In this document: positions 1 through 7,044 of the stretch, one piece after another
How the letters are laid out: each line of letters starts with the position of its first letter
Position numbering within the stretch: position 1 is the stretch's first letter
Origin: a virus
DNA length: 28,475 bases
IMG/VR virus record: IMGVR_UViG_3300011115_000610
Location: 1 to 28,475 of that record
Reading direction: 5' to 3' (one strand)
Notes under the pieces: generated by a model
Told to the model about the DNA's origin: nothing
Databases searched by the model: none
What the model saw: only the letters and a program-made list of their open reading frames with translations
Made by a program: the position numbers and the translations under genes

Positions 1-78
1 CTATTGTAATTTGTCAAGTGGGGAGCAAGTTTGGATTCCAGCCCCCCAAAGGAATATGAACGGTCAAACCGTGCAATC

Positions 79-98
79 AACAGGGGTTGCCCCCCGTT
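79..98 (-). terminator. GC-rich hairpin with GCAA loop after the basic micro-ORFs
   Basis: Read on the minus strand, AACGGGGG pairs with CCCCTGTT (one G-T wobble), closed by a GCAA tetraloop, a GNRA-type loop. It lies 2 bases past the stop of the 12-residue basic peptide. There is no run of T after it, so it could be a transcript 3' stabiliser or a weak pause site rather than a full intrinsic terminator. A second 5-bp hairpin (60-72, ACGGT/ACCGT) follows it. Confidence 0.5.
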
Positions 99-100
99 AA

Positions 101-139
101 TTACTTGCGGCTCTTACGACCTTTACGTGCTTTACGCAT
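101..139 (-). CDS. 12-residue Lys/Arg-rich micropeptide
   Basis: An ATG at 139 preceded by GGAG at 6 bases opens a 12-codon frame, MRKARKGRKSRK, where nine residues are Lys or Arg. A longer reading from a GTG (31 residues) is possible but its extra part looks non-coding. The peptide resembles the end of the 17-residue peptide encoded just upstream (218-271), sharing an arginine/lysine-GRKS core. If translated, it would be a nucleic-acid-binding or charge-neutralising peptide, perhaps packaged with DNA. I know no named family. The call rests on the Shine-Dalgarno site, the composition and the tandem arrangement only. Confidence 0.4.
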   Translation of the reverse strand: MRKARKGRKSRK

Positions 140-196
140 AGTCTTCTCCAAAGTTGAAGGCAGCGACCTTTTGAGTAGGGAAGGAAGCCACACCCT

Positions 197-213
197 TTTC
201 CCTTTCGGGGAAA
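197..213 (-). other. Small hairpin between the two basic micro-ORFs
   Basis: TTTCCC (197-202) pairs with GGGAAA (208-213) around a 5-base loop. It sits just after the stop of the 17-residue peptide and before the Shine-Dalgarno site of the 12-residue one. No T-tract follows on the minus strand. It may separate or stabilise the two tiny reading frames on the mRNA. Confidence 0.35.
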
Positions 214-217
214 CCGT

Positions 218-271
218 TTAGCGACAAGACTTACGACCGCGCTTTGATTTTTGACCGTATGCGTTTTTCAT
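218..271 (-). CDS. 17-residue Lys/Arg-rich micropeptide
   Basis: The ATG at 271 follows AAGGACA at about 5 bases, a fair ribosome site, and is 9 bases past the stop of the 58-residue gene. The product is MKNAYGQKSKRGRKSCR, with seven basic residues in 17 and one Cys near the end. It is similar in its C-terminal half to the 12-residue peptide at 101-139, which suggests duplication of a tiny basic gene. Overlapping alternative: an ATG four bases upstream opens a 14-residue frame, also basic. Function unknown; DNA or RNA binding is inferred only from charge. Confidence 0.4.
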   Translation of the reverse strand: MKNAYGQKSKRGRKSCR

Positions 272-280
272 ACATTGTCC

Positions 281-457
281 TTATGTTCGTTTGATTGCTC
301 TCATCGAGCGCTGTGCTTGTACCGCAGGGTTAACTCTAACATCAACATTCTTGTACTGCAACTTGCCACCAGCGCCAGATTTCTCTGCGCGTCCTAGTTC
401 ACCCGTAGTCACACGGGGTTGGTCTGCTTTTGGAGTTAGTTGCTGTGAAGTTGCCAT
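281..457 (-). CDS. Small hypothetical phage protein (58 aa) downstream of portal
   Basis: ATG at 457 overlaps the portal stop as TAATG, the same junction used across this operon, so it is probably translated by re-initiation after the portal. The 58-residue product is hydrophilic and basic, with a Gly-rich middle (KSGAGGKLQYK) and a basic end (RSMRAIKRT). No membrane segment, Cys or domain is recognised. Position next to the portal and ahead of the presumed scaffold/capsid genes outside the window suggests a head-related or nucleic-acid-contacting role, but this is inference. Confidence 0.75.
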   Translation of the reverse strand: MATSQQLTPKADQPRVTTGELGRAEKSGAGGKLQYKNVDVRVNPAVQAQRSMRAIKRT

Positions 458-2082
458 TACATTGCCTTCAAATCAGGTTTGCCTTTAGGGGGCGCTTCTT
501 GCTGTTGAGGTTGACTAGCGGCTGCTTGCTCTTTCTTCTTCAACTTGTCTTTGAGCAATTGTTTCATTGGAGGCTCTAGCAAGTCAAGCAAGGATTCTGT
601 GTCGATAGCTTTGGCTTTAAACAAATTAAATGCCAACTGGCGCAAATCTTCTGTGAAGATTGGCGAGTTAGAGTGGGCATCTACCTTGACCACATAGTCT
701 TTGGTGAATTGTTCTGGGATAAATGGATGACCTTCTTCGTCTTTGAAGTGGGTCTTGTCATACGCTTGCATCAGTTTTAGGTATAGCGTAGCCACTTTTT
801 CTAGCGAATCTTCCACAATCAGGGCGCGTTTCTTGGCTCTGCTAGACCCTAAACGGGCTAATTGGGATGCGTGACCAGAGGAACGAACACCAGATTCGCC
901 CTTTCCTTGCAATACAGAAGAGATACCAGAGGCTTCTGAGAACATTGCGTCCACTTCATGTATCACCTCAAAGAGAGATGAAGGCATATCAGGGGCTAAT
1001 CGTTCAGCCTTTGCATTAGGCATATCGCTTGCCAGTAGTCCACCAGCACGATTCAGAGCAAAGTTCTTCTCATCCAAGATGCCAGTAAAGCCTGTGAGGG
1101 CTGTTGGCGGGTTAACTTGCTTAGAGAGTAAGTCAAGAATCTCAGTCATGCGGTTATTGCGTAACTGTTGGAGGAATATTAAGCGTTGTACCTCGGACTG
1201 TCCCCAGTAATAGTCATACTGAGGGTTCGGGCATATTTGAACAAAGGGCAATTCACCCTTGAGGAACATAGATGCACCGGGTCTGTCGTAGATGAAGATG
1301 TCAGGGTCAGCCATCGTGACGCATTGATAGTCTTCAGTCTCGTCATTCCATACCCATAGCTCGTGCATCTTGACTGTCTCTTCAGCCACACGCGCTTTGT
1401 AGCGGTTCATGCCTGAGAGGTCTAGGTTGACTTGTCCATAGATAGTGGGGTTTGACTGCGACATGATGATGCGGTCAACGCCTTCGGGCAAGTCTTCAGT
1501 CTTGGTGTGTACGCTAGTGGTGATGCGCTTGACAATTGACTCGCGCTTTGGATGGGAATACAGCCGGTTGTAAAGCTCAGACTTGGTAATGTAGTAAGTT
1601 TGAACGAGGGCTTCTTGCCGGTCTGTATAGGGTGTGTCTTCTCTGAGTACACCAATACTGGCGGGTTCTACCATGTACGGGTGTATGCCGTTGTTGTAGA
1701 CCAGTTTGATGAAGGTCGAGTTAAAGACAAGTGACCAAGTAAGTGCTGAACTAAACACTTGGTCTGCATTGGAGTTAAGCCACTCGTCATTGAGCGCAAG
1801 CGTCAGGCGAGGGACTTTAATTTGTTCTTGGTCTGGGACAGAAGCCCCGACATTGATTGAGAACCGAGTCGTTTCTGCTGAGTAGAGGAACGATGTTAGT
1901 TGGTCAATGTGGGGATAGATTTTGTTGAAGATGGTCGGAGACTCATCAGGACCAGAACCAAAGAGAAAGAAAGAACGCAGAGAGGCGTAATCACCTTTGC
2001 GCTCTTGCAAGGACACCATGCACTTTTCAATCAAGTCACGGTAGAACTGTTCTCTAAGAAGTTCGTTGGATGGTATCCGCAT
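457..2082 (-). CDS. Portal protein
   Basis: The 541-residue product has the look of a podovirus-type portal: a hydrophilic helical N-terminus, a mixed core (around residues 240-330, with Trp/Asp-rich stretches such as ELWVWNDETEDY and QYDYYWGQSEVQR), a long helical region with SGHASQLARLGSSRAKKRALIVE, and a Gln/Lys/Pro-rich disordered tail. Portals form the dodecameric ring at the capsid vertex through which the terminase pumps DNA. Start: ATG overlapping the upstream zinc-ribbon gene stop as TAATG. It sits after terminase in the usual packaging order. The length fits the family (about 500-600). Confidence 0.88.
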   Translation of the reverse strand: MRIPSNELLREQFYRDLIEKCMVSLQERKGDYASLRSFFLFGSGPDESPTIFNKIYPHIDQLTSFLYSAETTRFSINVGASVPDQEQIKVPRLTLALNDEWLNSNADQVFSSALTWSLVFNSTFIKLVYNNGIHPYMVEPASIGVLREDTPYTDRQEALVQTYYITKSELYNRLYSHPKRESIVKRITTSVHTKTEDLPEGVDRIIMSQSNPTIYGQVNLDLSGMNRYKARVAEETVKMHELWVWNDETEDYQCVTMADPDIFIYDRPGASMFLKGELPFVQICPNPQYDYYWGQSEVQRLIFLQQLRNNRMTEILDLLSKQVNPPTALTGFTGILDEKNFALNRAGGLLASDMPNAKAERLAPDMPSSLFEVIHEVDAMFSEASGISSVLQGKGESGVRSSGHASQLARLGSSRAKKRALIVEDSLEKVATLYLKLMQAYDKTHFKDEEGHPFIPEQFTKDYVVKVDAHSNSPIFTEDLRQLAFNLFKAKAIDTESLLDLLEPPMKQLLKDKLKKKEQAAASQPQQQEAPPKGKPDLKAM

Positions 2083-2579
2083 TATTTCTTCAGACTTAGG
2101 TTTTCATGGTCGGCAGTATAACTAGCCATCTTAGGTCCAGTCAAATTTCCCACATCTCTAGGCAAAATGGATACCGCTTCATCACGAACTGGTCTAACCG
2201 CATTGCCTTTGAGCAGATTGCCCATACTGTAACGGCTGTCTCCACCCCAGATAGCAGCGTCACCCGGTCTTGGCTCTCTTGGACGTTCTGCGGCAATCTT
2301 AGCTTCTTTCTCAAGCTGGCGCTTAGAAGTTTTGTTCTTACGAGTAAAGAACCCGGCTTGATTCTCGCCTTCGCGGGTGGACTTGACATCAGTCATATCA
2401 AACTCCATCGCGAGTTGTTTGATGTTTTTGTCGTTCTTCTTGGTCGTGTCCGAGATAAGCCCCGGAGCTTGCAAGAAGACAACATAGACATCTTCAGAGC
2501 AACTCTTCATTGGGCATTTAGCCTCAAAGCTCTCAAAGTATCCGTGTTTGTTGCATTTATAGTCTTTTAGCACAGCCAT
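2082..2579 (-). CDS. Zinc-ribbon phage protein between terminase and portal
   Basis: A 165-residue protein beginning with a probable zinc knuckle: C9-x2-H12 and C22-x4-C27. After about residue 70 it is charged and basic (KNKTSKRQLEKEAKIAAERPREPRPG) and looks helical then disordered. ATG at 2579 has AAGGGGAT upstream at about 6 bases. It lies between the HTH protein and portal and is coupled to portal by TAATG. A comparable protein is often seen near packaging genes of environmental podoviruses, with no known function. A role in DNA packaging or head assembly is inferred from position. Confidence 0.8.
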   Translation of the reverse strand: MAVLKDYKCNKHGYFESFEAKCPMKSCSEDVYVVFLQAPGLISDTTKKNDKNIKQLAMEFDMTDVKSTREGENQAGFFTRKNKTSKRQLEKEAKIAAERPREPRPGDAAIWGGDSRYSMGNLLKGNAVRPVRDEAVSILPRDVGNLTGPKMASYTADHENLSLKK

Positions 2580-2581
2580 AG

Positions 2582-2980
2582 TTATCCCCTTTCAAGTGCT
2601 TCATCTAAGGTCTGACCTGAGTAATCACCGCGATTGCTCACCCCTACCTTAATCTTTATTTCCCCATTGACTAGGTGTAAACCCGTTGTACGGGCTAGTC
2701 GGGGCTTTGGTTCGCGTCTGTATTCAACGAACCGTGTCTTGTCTCTGTTTTGCATGACCGCTACTTCGCCTTTTAGCCATGATTGATAGCCTTTGTTGAC
2801 CCGTATCTGGATGTACTCGGTCAGAGGGTGTGTGCGGAAAAAGAAGACATCAAGCAAATGTTCCTTGTTGACCCCACACAGCTCGGCAAAGAGCTTGACA
2901 GATATGCCTCTGTTTTGGTCTTTGATAAAGCGTTTAATCACTCTGAGGAGTTCACGCTTGGGTAAGACATTACTGACCAT
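2582..2980 (-). CDS. Helix-turn-helix protein after terminase
   Basis: I place the start at ATG 2980, overlapping the terminase stop by 11 bases; a longer frame to 3070 would overlap terminase much more. The 132-residue product has a probable HTH at residues about 24-45 (GISVKLFAELCGVNKEHLLD, where AELCGVNKE has the turn pattern), followed by an arginine-rich middle and a short C-terminal part with GEIKIKVGVSNRG. It could be a DNA-binding partner of the terminase (small-terminase-like) or a regulator. No small terminase is otherwise visible. The order TerL before this gene is unusual for terS, so I leave it as an HTH protein. Confidence 0.7.
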   Translation of the reverse strand: MVSNVLPKRELLRVIKRFIKDQNRGISVKLFAELCGVNKEHLLDVFFFRTHPLTEYIQIRVNKGYQSWLKGEVAVMQNRDKTRFVEYRREPKPRLARTTGLHLVNGEIKIKVGVSNRGDYSGQTLDEALERG

Positions 2981-4730
2981 ATACGCCAATCCTCTTGAGG
3001 TAGTCAGAAACATTGCGCCCAACAGCCACCTCTTCAGGGGTCTTGTCTTCAATGGCGCGCGAGACTGCACGGCTAATTCTCATAGCGGTCAAGCGAGGCT
3101 GGAGTTGCTCGGCATAGGCAGCAGCCGCCAGAGCAGAGGCGATGACTCTATCGTCCTTGTTGCGACCAGAGGCAGCGATACCTCCTCCCTCACGGGTAAT
3201 GGTCTTCATCTCTTCTAGGGTGTCCATGTCGTAGACCGCCATCATTCCGCGCTCAAAGTAATCCTTCATGTAGGTCATCATGCGTTCTTTGGTCTGGGTA
3301 GTTGTTAGCCAGCCAATAGAGTTGGACATTCCACCCATCGTGTCGTTGCGTCTCCAGATGTAGTTGGACATTGAACCGTAGACATCCATCAGTTGCCGAC
3401 CAATCTCGCCAGCCATAGCAGCCGCTTGGCGTTTCAAGTTCTTGAGTTCATTGATGACCGCTTGCCCTGGTCCATTGACTTCCAGGTTAAGCGTTGAGTT
3501 TTTGTATGCGCCAGCAAGGTGGGCAATCACCCAAGCAAACTGGTAGGTGTTGAGTTCAGATGTTGCAAAGGCAGCTACTTGCTCCATGCCGTCCGAGTAG
3601 CAACGATAGACTTGAATACAGAAGCGGTCAGCCCAGTCACTTGACCCATAAGCAGGGTCAGCACCAATGACGTAGTAGGCGGTGTCTACAGGCTCTTCCC
3701 AGACCTTTAGCGTAGCCAAGCGCTCAGTTGACTTGACTACTTGGGTATCTTGGAAGTTTGCGCCAAAGACATAGCGGTAGTTATCAAAGGAGAGCTTCTT
3801 AGAAATCTTGGCTGCATCTGTGCAACGTGCAATAGAGAAGAAGCTAGTGCCAGTCATCACAAAGGCATAGTCCTCAGTCGGTGGGAACTCTTGGTACATC
3901 AAGGATTCGTCTTTGATACCTTCGAGCATCTTCCAACGCCACCAAGCCATTTGTCTTGAGTTGACTTCAAAGTTGTAGAGCTTCTTGATGTCTCTAGTCC
4001 ACTCTTTCTCTTCGGTGGTAAGTTTGCCGTCCCAATAGACTTTGTAGATGTCTGAGTCTGGGTCAGCAGAGTAGAACTCATTGCGCCACCATCCACAGAA
4101 AATTGCCTTCTGGGTTCTAGCCCGTTTAGCCGTGACATACATCTCATGGAACATATTGAAGCCACGGGCAGTAGATTCAAAAATGTAGAGTCTCTCAGGG
4201 TTAGTCTCAGCAAGAGAGGCTAGTAGGGAAGCCAGACCTTCCTCGTCACCCCAAGAAGATGTTTCTGTGCCGTGAAGAAATGTGATGCCTTTACCGCGTC
4301 CGAGAGAACCCTTGGCTCTAAGTCCCGCGACTTGGTAGAAGATGCGACTTCTGTTTTTGAGGGACAGAGAGTTTCTGTTGTGGGCAAGCATGGGGATTTT
4401 GTACTCTTTGGGGAGTCCATCCATGTATGCACCGAGAGTTCCTCTGAACATATCTCGGTTTTCTTCGGTGTCTGTAACAAGTGTGCCTCCAAGACCAGCG
4501 TTAGTGAAATGCCAATAAAGGTCAAGGGCTAGGCTTATTGTGGTAATCCCTAACTGTCTACCCTTCAAAATAACAAAGAAGTGAACCCCGTTAGCCAAGC
4601 CAGAGTTAATCTCTTCCATGACATAGGTCTGTGTTCCAAGGAGATGGTCCATGTTTCTAAGACCTTGCTCCTTAGTCTCAATTTTAAGTTGAGCGCAGAA
4701 CTTGTAGAACTGCTGAAGGTTAAATTTCAT
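2970..4730 (-). CDS. terL: Terminase large subunit
   Basis: A 586-residue packaging motor ATPase/nuclease. Visible motifs: a Walker A variant K-GRQLGITT (residues about 56-64), a following beta strand ending TDTEENRD, the ATPase block around FLHGTETSSWGDEE, and an RNase H-like nuclease with VIGADPAYG in strand 1 and a late acidic pair DDRVIASALAA near residue 540. It cuts concatemers and drives DNA through the portal. Start: ATG 4730 overlaps the upstream glycosyltransferase stop as ATGA; a TTG four codons earlier is less likely. Length is normal for terL. Confidence 0.93.
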   Translation of the reverse strand: MKFNLQQFYKFCAQLKIETKEQGLRNMDHLLGTQTYVMEEINSGLANGVHFFVILKGRQLGITTISLALDLYWHFTNAGLGGTLVTDTEENRDMFRGTLGAYMDGLPKEYKIPMLAHNRNSLSLKNRSRIFYQVAGLRAKGSLGRGKGITFLHGTETSSWGDEEGLASLLASLAETNPERLYIFESTARGFNMFHEMYVTAKRARTQKAIFCGWWRNEFYSADPDSDIYKVYWDGKLTTEEKEWTRDIKKLYNFEVNSRQMAWWRWKMLEGIKDESLMYQEFPPTEDYAFVMTGTSFFSIARCTDAAKISKKLSFDNYRYVFGANFQDTQVVKSTERLATLKVWEEPVDTAYYVIGADPAYGSSDWADRFCIQVYRCYSDGMEQVAAFATSELNTYQFAWVIAHLAGAYKNSTLNLEVNGPGQAVINELKNLKRQAAAMAGEIGRQLMDVYGSMSNYIWRRNDTMGGMSNSIGWLTTTQTKERMMTYMKDYFERGMMAVYDMDTLEEMKTITREGGGIAASGRNKDDRVIASALAAAAYAEQLQPRLTAMRISRAVSRAIEDKTPEEVAVGRNVSDYLKRIGVYGQ

Positions 4731-5449
4731 TGGGTAACCCAAGGCAGTTTGCCGTTGTACTTCTCAAGCATGAGTTTGTTACCGTGTTCAAAGAACGCTT
4801 TGTTAGATGATGTCTCATTGCCACCAAGACGAAAACAGTTGGTGTGTTGACCAGAGGAAGCAAAGTTCGGATAGAACCGCTTGGCAGCGTCATAGAACAC
4901 CCTATCTGGACCAAACCCTCTGTGGTTGTAGGCGTTGGCTAAGTTGCAATAAGCCGGTGTTCTCATGGCTATTGAGCCAGTAGGGGCAAACCCTACTCCT
5001 GTGTTGTATGAAGGGTGAAGTTCTCCAAGACATTCACACACATCGTCAAACAAGAAGTTGGCATCCCTGTCGTAGACCGACATCAGGCTATATGCCCAGT
5101 CTTTGCCATCATTGATGATGCTCATTAAAGTCTCGACATGGTTAGGCTTGAACCAATCATCGTCTGGCAACATGAACAACACATCCTCGTTGACCAGATA
5201 TGGCGCAGCAGCAAAGAGTCTTCTGCCCTCTAGTCCAAGTCCTCCGATACGCCCGTCCCAATAAGACAAGGAGCGTTTGTCAGAGCAGTAGCGTTTACGC
5301 AAAACAAGGTAGTCGTTAAAAGACACGATAGCGTCTGTGACGATATGGTGCATGGCAACTGGGTAGGTTTGTGCCTCAATACTCTCAACGCACTTTTCTA
5401 GCTCCTCTCTTCCAGAGGTTACCGTCACTACTGCGGCTGTTAATGTCAT
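4727..5449 (-). CDS. Family 2-type glycosyltransferase
   Basis: A 240-residue GT-A fold transferase. The N-terminus is the nucleotide-sugar binding strand/loop (AAVVTVTSGREELEKCVESI), and MLPDDDWF (DDD at 96-98) is the metal-binding DxD motif. The later GFGPDRVFYDAAKRFY fits the acceptor region. It would move a sugar from a nucleotide donor to an unknown acceptor: phage DNA bases, a capsid protein or host envelope. It lies directly before terL (ATGA overlap), an uncommon position that puts it in the late operon and makes virion or DNA modification at packaging time plausible. ATG 5449 has AGGGGATA upstream. Confidence 0.8.
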   Translation of the reverse strand: MTLTAAVVTVTSGREELEKCVESIEAQTYPVAMHHIVTDAIVSFNDYLVLRKRYCSDKRSLSYWDGRIGGLGLEGRRLFAAAPYLVNEDVLFMLPDDDWFKPNHVETLMSIINDGKDWAYSLMSVYDRDANFLFDDVCECLGELHPSYNTGVGFAPTGSIAMRTPAYCNLANAYNHRGFGPDRVFYDAAKRFYPNFASSGQHTNCFRLGGNETSSNKAFFEHGNKLMLEKYNGKLPWVTQ

Positions 5450-5675
5450 TTGTATCCCCTAGTTCCCAATGAATGATGTCCCCGGCAGCCGACTTGTTCC
5501 TTGCAACATTAAGTAGCTCCTTCACAGTTATGGGCGAATACTGCGATTTCCACCTATCGACTAAAGCAATCTTGCTCTTCTTAGTCTTGCAAGCCAAGGC
5601 AGCCTTAATCTCCCCTTGAAGCCACCTTCTACTCTCCAATAACTGCTGTTCAATGGATAGGTTCGTATTGCTCAA
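5385..5675 (-). CDS. Hypothetical protein, 96 aa
   Basis: The only good initiator in this frame is TTG at 5675, inside the end of the preceding gene; its ribosome site is weak. The protein is helical and basic: a glutamine/leucine-rich start (SIEQQLLESRRWLQGEI), a lysine-rich middle and ITVKELLNVARNKSAAGD, which has a faint HTH look. The last 21 residues are read through the start of the glycosyltransferase in another frame, an unusually long 65-base overlap. No family recognised. Position just ahead of the GT and terL leaves open a small-terminase role, not supported by any specific motif. Confidence 0.55.
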   Translation of the reverse strand: MSNTNLSIEQQLLESRRWLQGEIKAALACKTKKSKIALVDRWKSQYSPITVKELLNVARNKSAAGDIIHWELGDTNDINSRSSDGNLWKRGARKVR

Positions 5676-5865
5676 GTTGCGCCCGTACCTTCTCCATCTC
5701 CTCTTGTGCCATCAGCATCAGACGAGCAGACTCAGTATGCACACGCATAAGCTCATGGAACAACTCAGCATGGCTCATGGCATACACACGCTCCATATAA
5801 GCCTTCTTCATGTCTTCCGCAGCCATAGGCATCATGGCGTTATGTCCATTCAAGAGACTCTCCAT
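5650..5865 (-). CDS. Met/Glu-rich helical small protein, 71 aa
   Basis: I choose ATG 5865, which has a very strong AAGGAAGGAG site 7 bases upstream; an ATG eight codons earlier is possible. The product is almost wholly helical, with methionine-rich segments (HNAMMPMAAEDMKKAYMER and ARLMLMAQEEMEKVRAQLE) and a probable short coiled coil at the C-terminal half. No domain recognised. It overlaps the next leftward gene (start 5675) and the preceding gene's end (5850), so it is part of the first leftward transcript. Confidence 0.65.
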   Translation of the reverse strand: MESLLNGHNAMMPMAAEDMKKAYMERVYAMSHAELFHELMRVHTESARLMLMAQEEMEKVRAQLEQYEPIH

Positions 5866-6062
5866 ACCCTCACTCCTTCCTTCTCGCATCTAGCGATGAA
5901 TTTACGTTCTAACTTCTTGCCAGTCCGGTAGTTGTTGTTACACACCACTTGTAACTTCCCACCGTCAACAAAGAAACTGTCCCCCACCTCCATCACCTTG
6001 TACGGGTATCTCCGCTTATCAGGTGGCACAGGCACATCTTTACTTACTTCCATGCTAATCAT
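5850..6062 (-). CDS. Conserved small phage protein, first gene of the leftward operon
   Basis: Several ATGs lie close together (6098, 6080, 6068, 6062, 6053); 6062 has AGGGGG at about 7 bases and gives 70 residues. The body matches a small phage family of unknown function whose hallmark is a segment like YKVMEVGDSFFVDGGK, then a basic stretch RTGKKLERKF, and an ending of the form GVRVWRV. I recognise it by pattern, not by a search. It is the first gene after the leader terminator at 6097-6126. Confidence 0.7.
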   Translation of the reverse strand: MISMEVSKDVPVPPDKRRYPYKVMEVGDSFFVDGGKLQVVCNNNYRTGKKLERKFIARCEKEGVRVWRVS

Positions 6063-6096
6063 TTGCATCCCCCTATCCATGTTGGGCAGTATAGAC

Positions 6097-6126
6097 AAAA
6101 AAAAGGGTCACCACAAGAGCGACCCT
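6097..6126 (-). terminator. Intrinsic terminator in the leader of the leftward operon
   Basis: On the minus strand AGGGTC (6126-6121) pairs with GACCCT (6109-6104), loop of 11 bases, followed at once by a run of eight T (6104-6097). This is a standard rho-independent terminator for leftward transcription. It ends about 35 bases before the first start codon of the leftward operon, leaving no room for a promoter between. It therefore either shields that operon from readthrough or acts as an attenuator/antitermination point. Confidence 0.75.
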
Positions 6127-6471
6127 AAACCCATAAAAGGAAACTGACAACTGCTGGCTAACCAGCGACTCTCTACCCTATGGGGATAGCGTCTATCTGG
6201 TTCACCAACAAAGTTCAGCATACCAGAAAACACATATTTTTTTTGGTGGAGGAAGCGAATGGGGCACGCACCTCACAGCCCTCAAACCCAATCGATAACC
6301 AGCCGCGGTGGTGGCAGCCTGGCTGCAGCCGGCACAACCAAGTCCCATACCAGATACGGTGTAGCAGCCTGTTACCGGTGTTGTGTAGCTGGTAACGCAT
6401 ACAAAACCCCATAATCCCCAGCGCGTATAGAGTAGCTATCTCTCCTGGTTTCCCTATCTTTCCTACATTGT
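6127..6471. other. Non-coding leader region with several hairpins
   Basis: I see no credible gene here. Structure is frequent: GCTGG/CCAGC with a 4-base loop at 6152-6165, CTA-CCC/GGG-TAG at about 6174-6190, a near-perfect GCAGCC/GGCTGC palindrome around 6315-6327, and GTTACC (6371-6376) with GGTAAC (6391-6396). An open minus-strand frame covering 6215-6508 reads as a Cys-rich protein of improbable composition and follows the palindromes, so I treat it as chance. On the minus strand these elements would sit in the 5' leader of the late operon. Confidence 0.5.
6217..6225 (-). promoter_or_regulatory. Possible extended -10 promoter for the leftward operon
   Basis: The minus strand reads TGGTATGCT, fitting an extended -10 (TGnTATnnT). 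No clear -35 is present 17 bases upstream, where the sequence is A-rich. A start near 6210 would give a leader of about 85 bases before the 8-T terminator. Weak evidence from one short motif. Confidence 0.25.
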
Positions 6472-6650
6472 CATTATGTAGATAATTTATTATGTTAATA
6501 CTATTCACTACCTATTATGATACTAATATATATATATAATAATATGTAGATATCATATTATGTAGATATCATATTATGTAGACATTATAGTTACTACATA
6601 ACATAATTACTTTTATAACATAATAATATTCATAAATTATCTACATAATG
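6472..6650. repeat. 19-bp perfect inverted repeat enclosing an AT-rich element
   Basis: CATTATGTAGATAATTTAT at 6472-6490 recurs as its exact reverse complement at 6632-6650. The 141 bases between are more than 80 percent A+T and contain the ATGTAGATATCATATT iterons. The same ATTATGTAGA core is used in both arms and in the iterons, so all may bind one initiator. The arrangement (arms plus iterons beside DnaA boxes) is that of a replication origin with an unwinding element. Confidence 0.8.
6544..6582. repeat. 16-bp iterons (two full, one partial)
   Basis: The unit ATGTAGATATCATATT occurs head-to-tail at 6544-6559 and 6560-6575, followed by a partial copy ATGTAGA at 6576-6582. Each unit contains the palindrome GATATC. 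The TATGTAGA core is shared with the flanking 19-bp inverted repeat. Too short and too few for a CRISPR; iterons at an origin is the natural reading. Confidence 0.75.
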
Positions 6651-6654
6651 TGCC

Positions 6655-6837
6655 TGTGGATAACTCTAATTTATCCACATTATCCACAGTATGCACCATT
6701 ATAAAGATTATATGCACTAATATAGAGTATGATGATTATGTATTGCACTATGTTAGTGCTATGATTTTTTGTAAGTTGTTGATTTATAAGGGGTTCAATA
6801 CTGGCACGGTTATAGCATACTAATATATTGTGGATAA
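6655..6837. other. Probable replication origin: four perfect DnaA boxes
   Basis: The consensus DnaA box TTATCCACA occurs at 6671-6679 and 6680-6688 directly abutting on the plus strand, and in reverse (TGTGGATAA) at 6655-6663 and 6829-6837. CTGTGGATAA and TTATCCACAG (6654-6663, 6680-6689) also form a 10-bp inverted pair. Next to them lie the AT-rich inverted repeat and iterons at 6472-6650. Four exact nonamers in 185 bases is far beyond chance. They imply host DnaA recruits the replisome here, at the divergence of the two transcription units. Confidence 0.85.
6745..6759. promoter_or_regulatory. Operator-like inverted repeat
   Basis: GCACTA and TAGTGC are separated by TGT; a half-site GCACTA also occurs near 6714. 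Six T follow five bases later (6765-6770). It could be an operator for the rightward transcript starting with the gene at 6880, or a weak terminator. Placement between DnaA boxes and the first rightward gene favours a control site. Confidence 0.4.
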
Positions 6838-6879
6838 AACACTTTCCACATTTCCTAACACTTATTAACAGGGGTTTAT

Positions 6880-7041
6880 ATGTTTTACGCTACTGGTTAT
6901 CTAGCAAGCTTGGTCCTAATGTGCCTGGCTGTTTTTGCATTGTGTACCGGTGCTATTGATGCTGCAGCCTTTATAGCTTGCATTATCTATGGCACGGTTT
7001 CCGGCTGTTACTTTGTTTACCGTGATTACAAAGGGGAATAA
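6880..7041 (+). CDS. Small double-span membrane protein, 53 aa
   Basis: ATG at 6880 follows AGGGG at 5 bases. The 53 residues form two hydrophobic spans (about 6-23, LASLVLMCLAVFAL; and 27-47, AAFIACIIYGTVSGCYFV) and end with a charged tail YRDYKGE. Five codons include Cys. It is the first gene rightward of the origin and only 3 bases before the GP88-family gene, so it is probably expressed early. No family recognised; early phage membrane peptides often alter host envelope functions, but nothing specific is visible. Confidence 0.7.
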   Translation: MFYATGYLASLVLMCLAVFALCTGAIDAAAFIACIIYGTVSGCYFVYRDYKGE

Positions 7042-7044
7042 TCC

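Noticed and set aside
1-100. Possible tRNA-like segment at the left edge (GGATTCCAGCCCC)
   Set aside because: No T-arm consensus GGTTCGAATCC, no cloverleaf pairing and no CCA-like end could be drawn.
2106-2570. Plus-strand frame of 154 codons opposite the zinc-ribbon gene
   Set aside because: The minus frame has a zinc site, a good ribosome site and TAATG coupling; the plus frame is an antisense shadow.
3899-4213. Second minus-strand frame inside terL
   Set aside because: Ser/Thr/Arg-rich shadow of the terminase ATPase region with no ribosome site.
6215-6508. Minus-strand open frame of 97 codons upstream of the leftward operon
   Set aside because: Cys/His/Trp-rich, no ribosome site, crosses several palindromes and one arm of the 19-bp inverted repeat; looks like chance in structured non-coding DNA.
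6544-6582. CRISPR-like short repeats
   Set aside because: Units of 16 bp abut without spacers and number only two and a half; no cas genes. They fit origin iterons.
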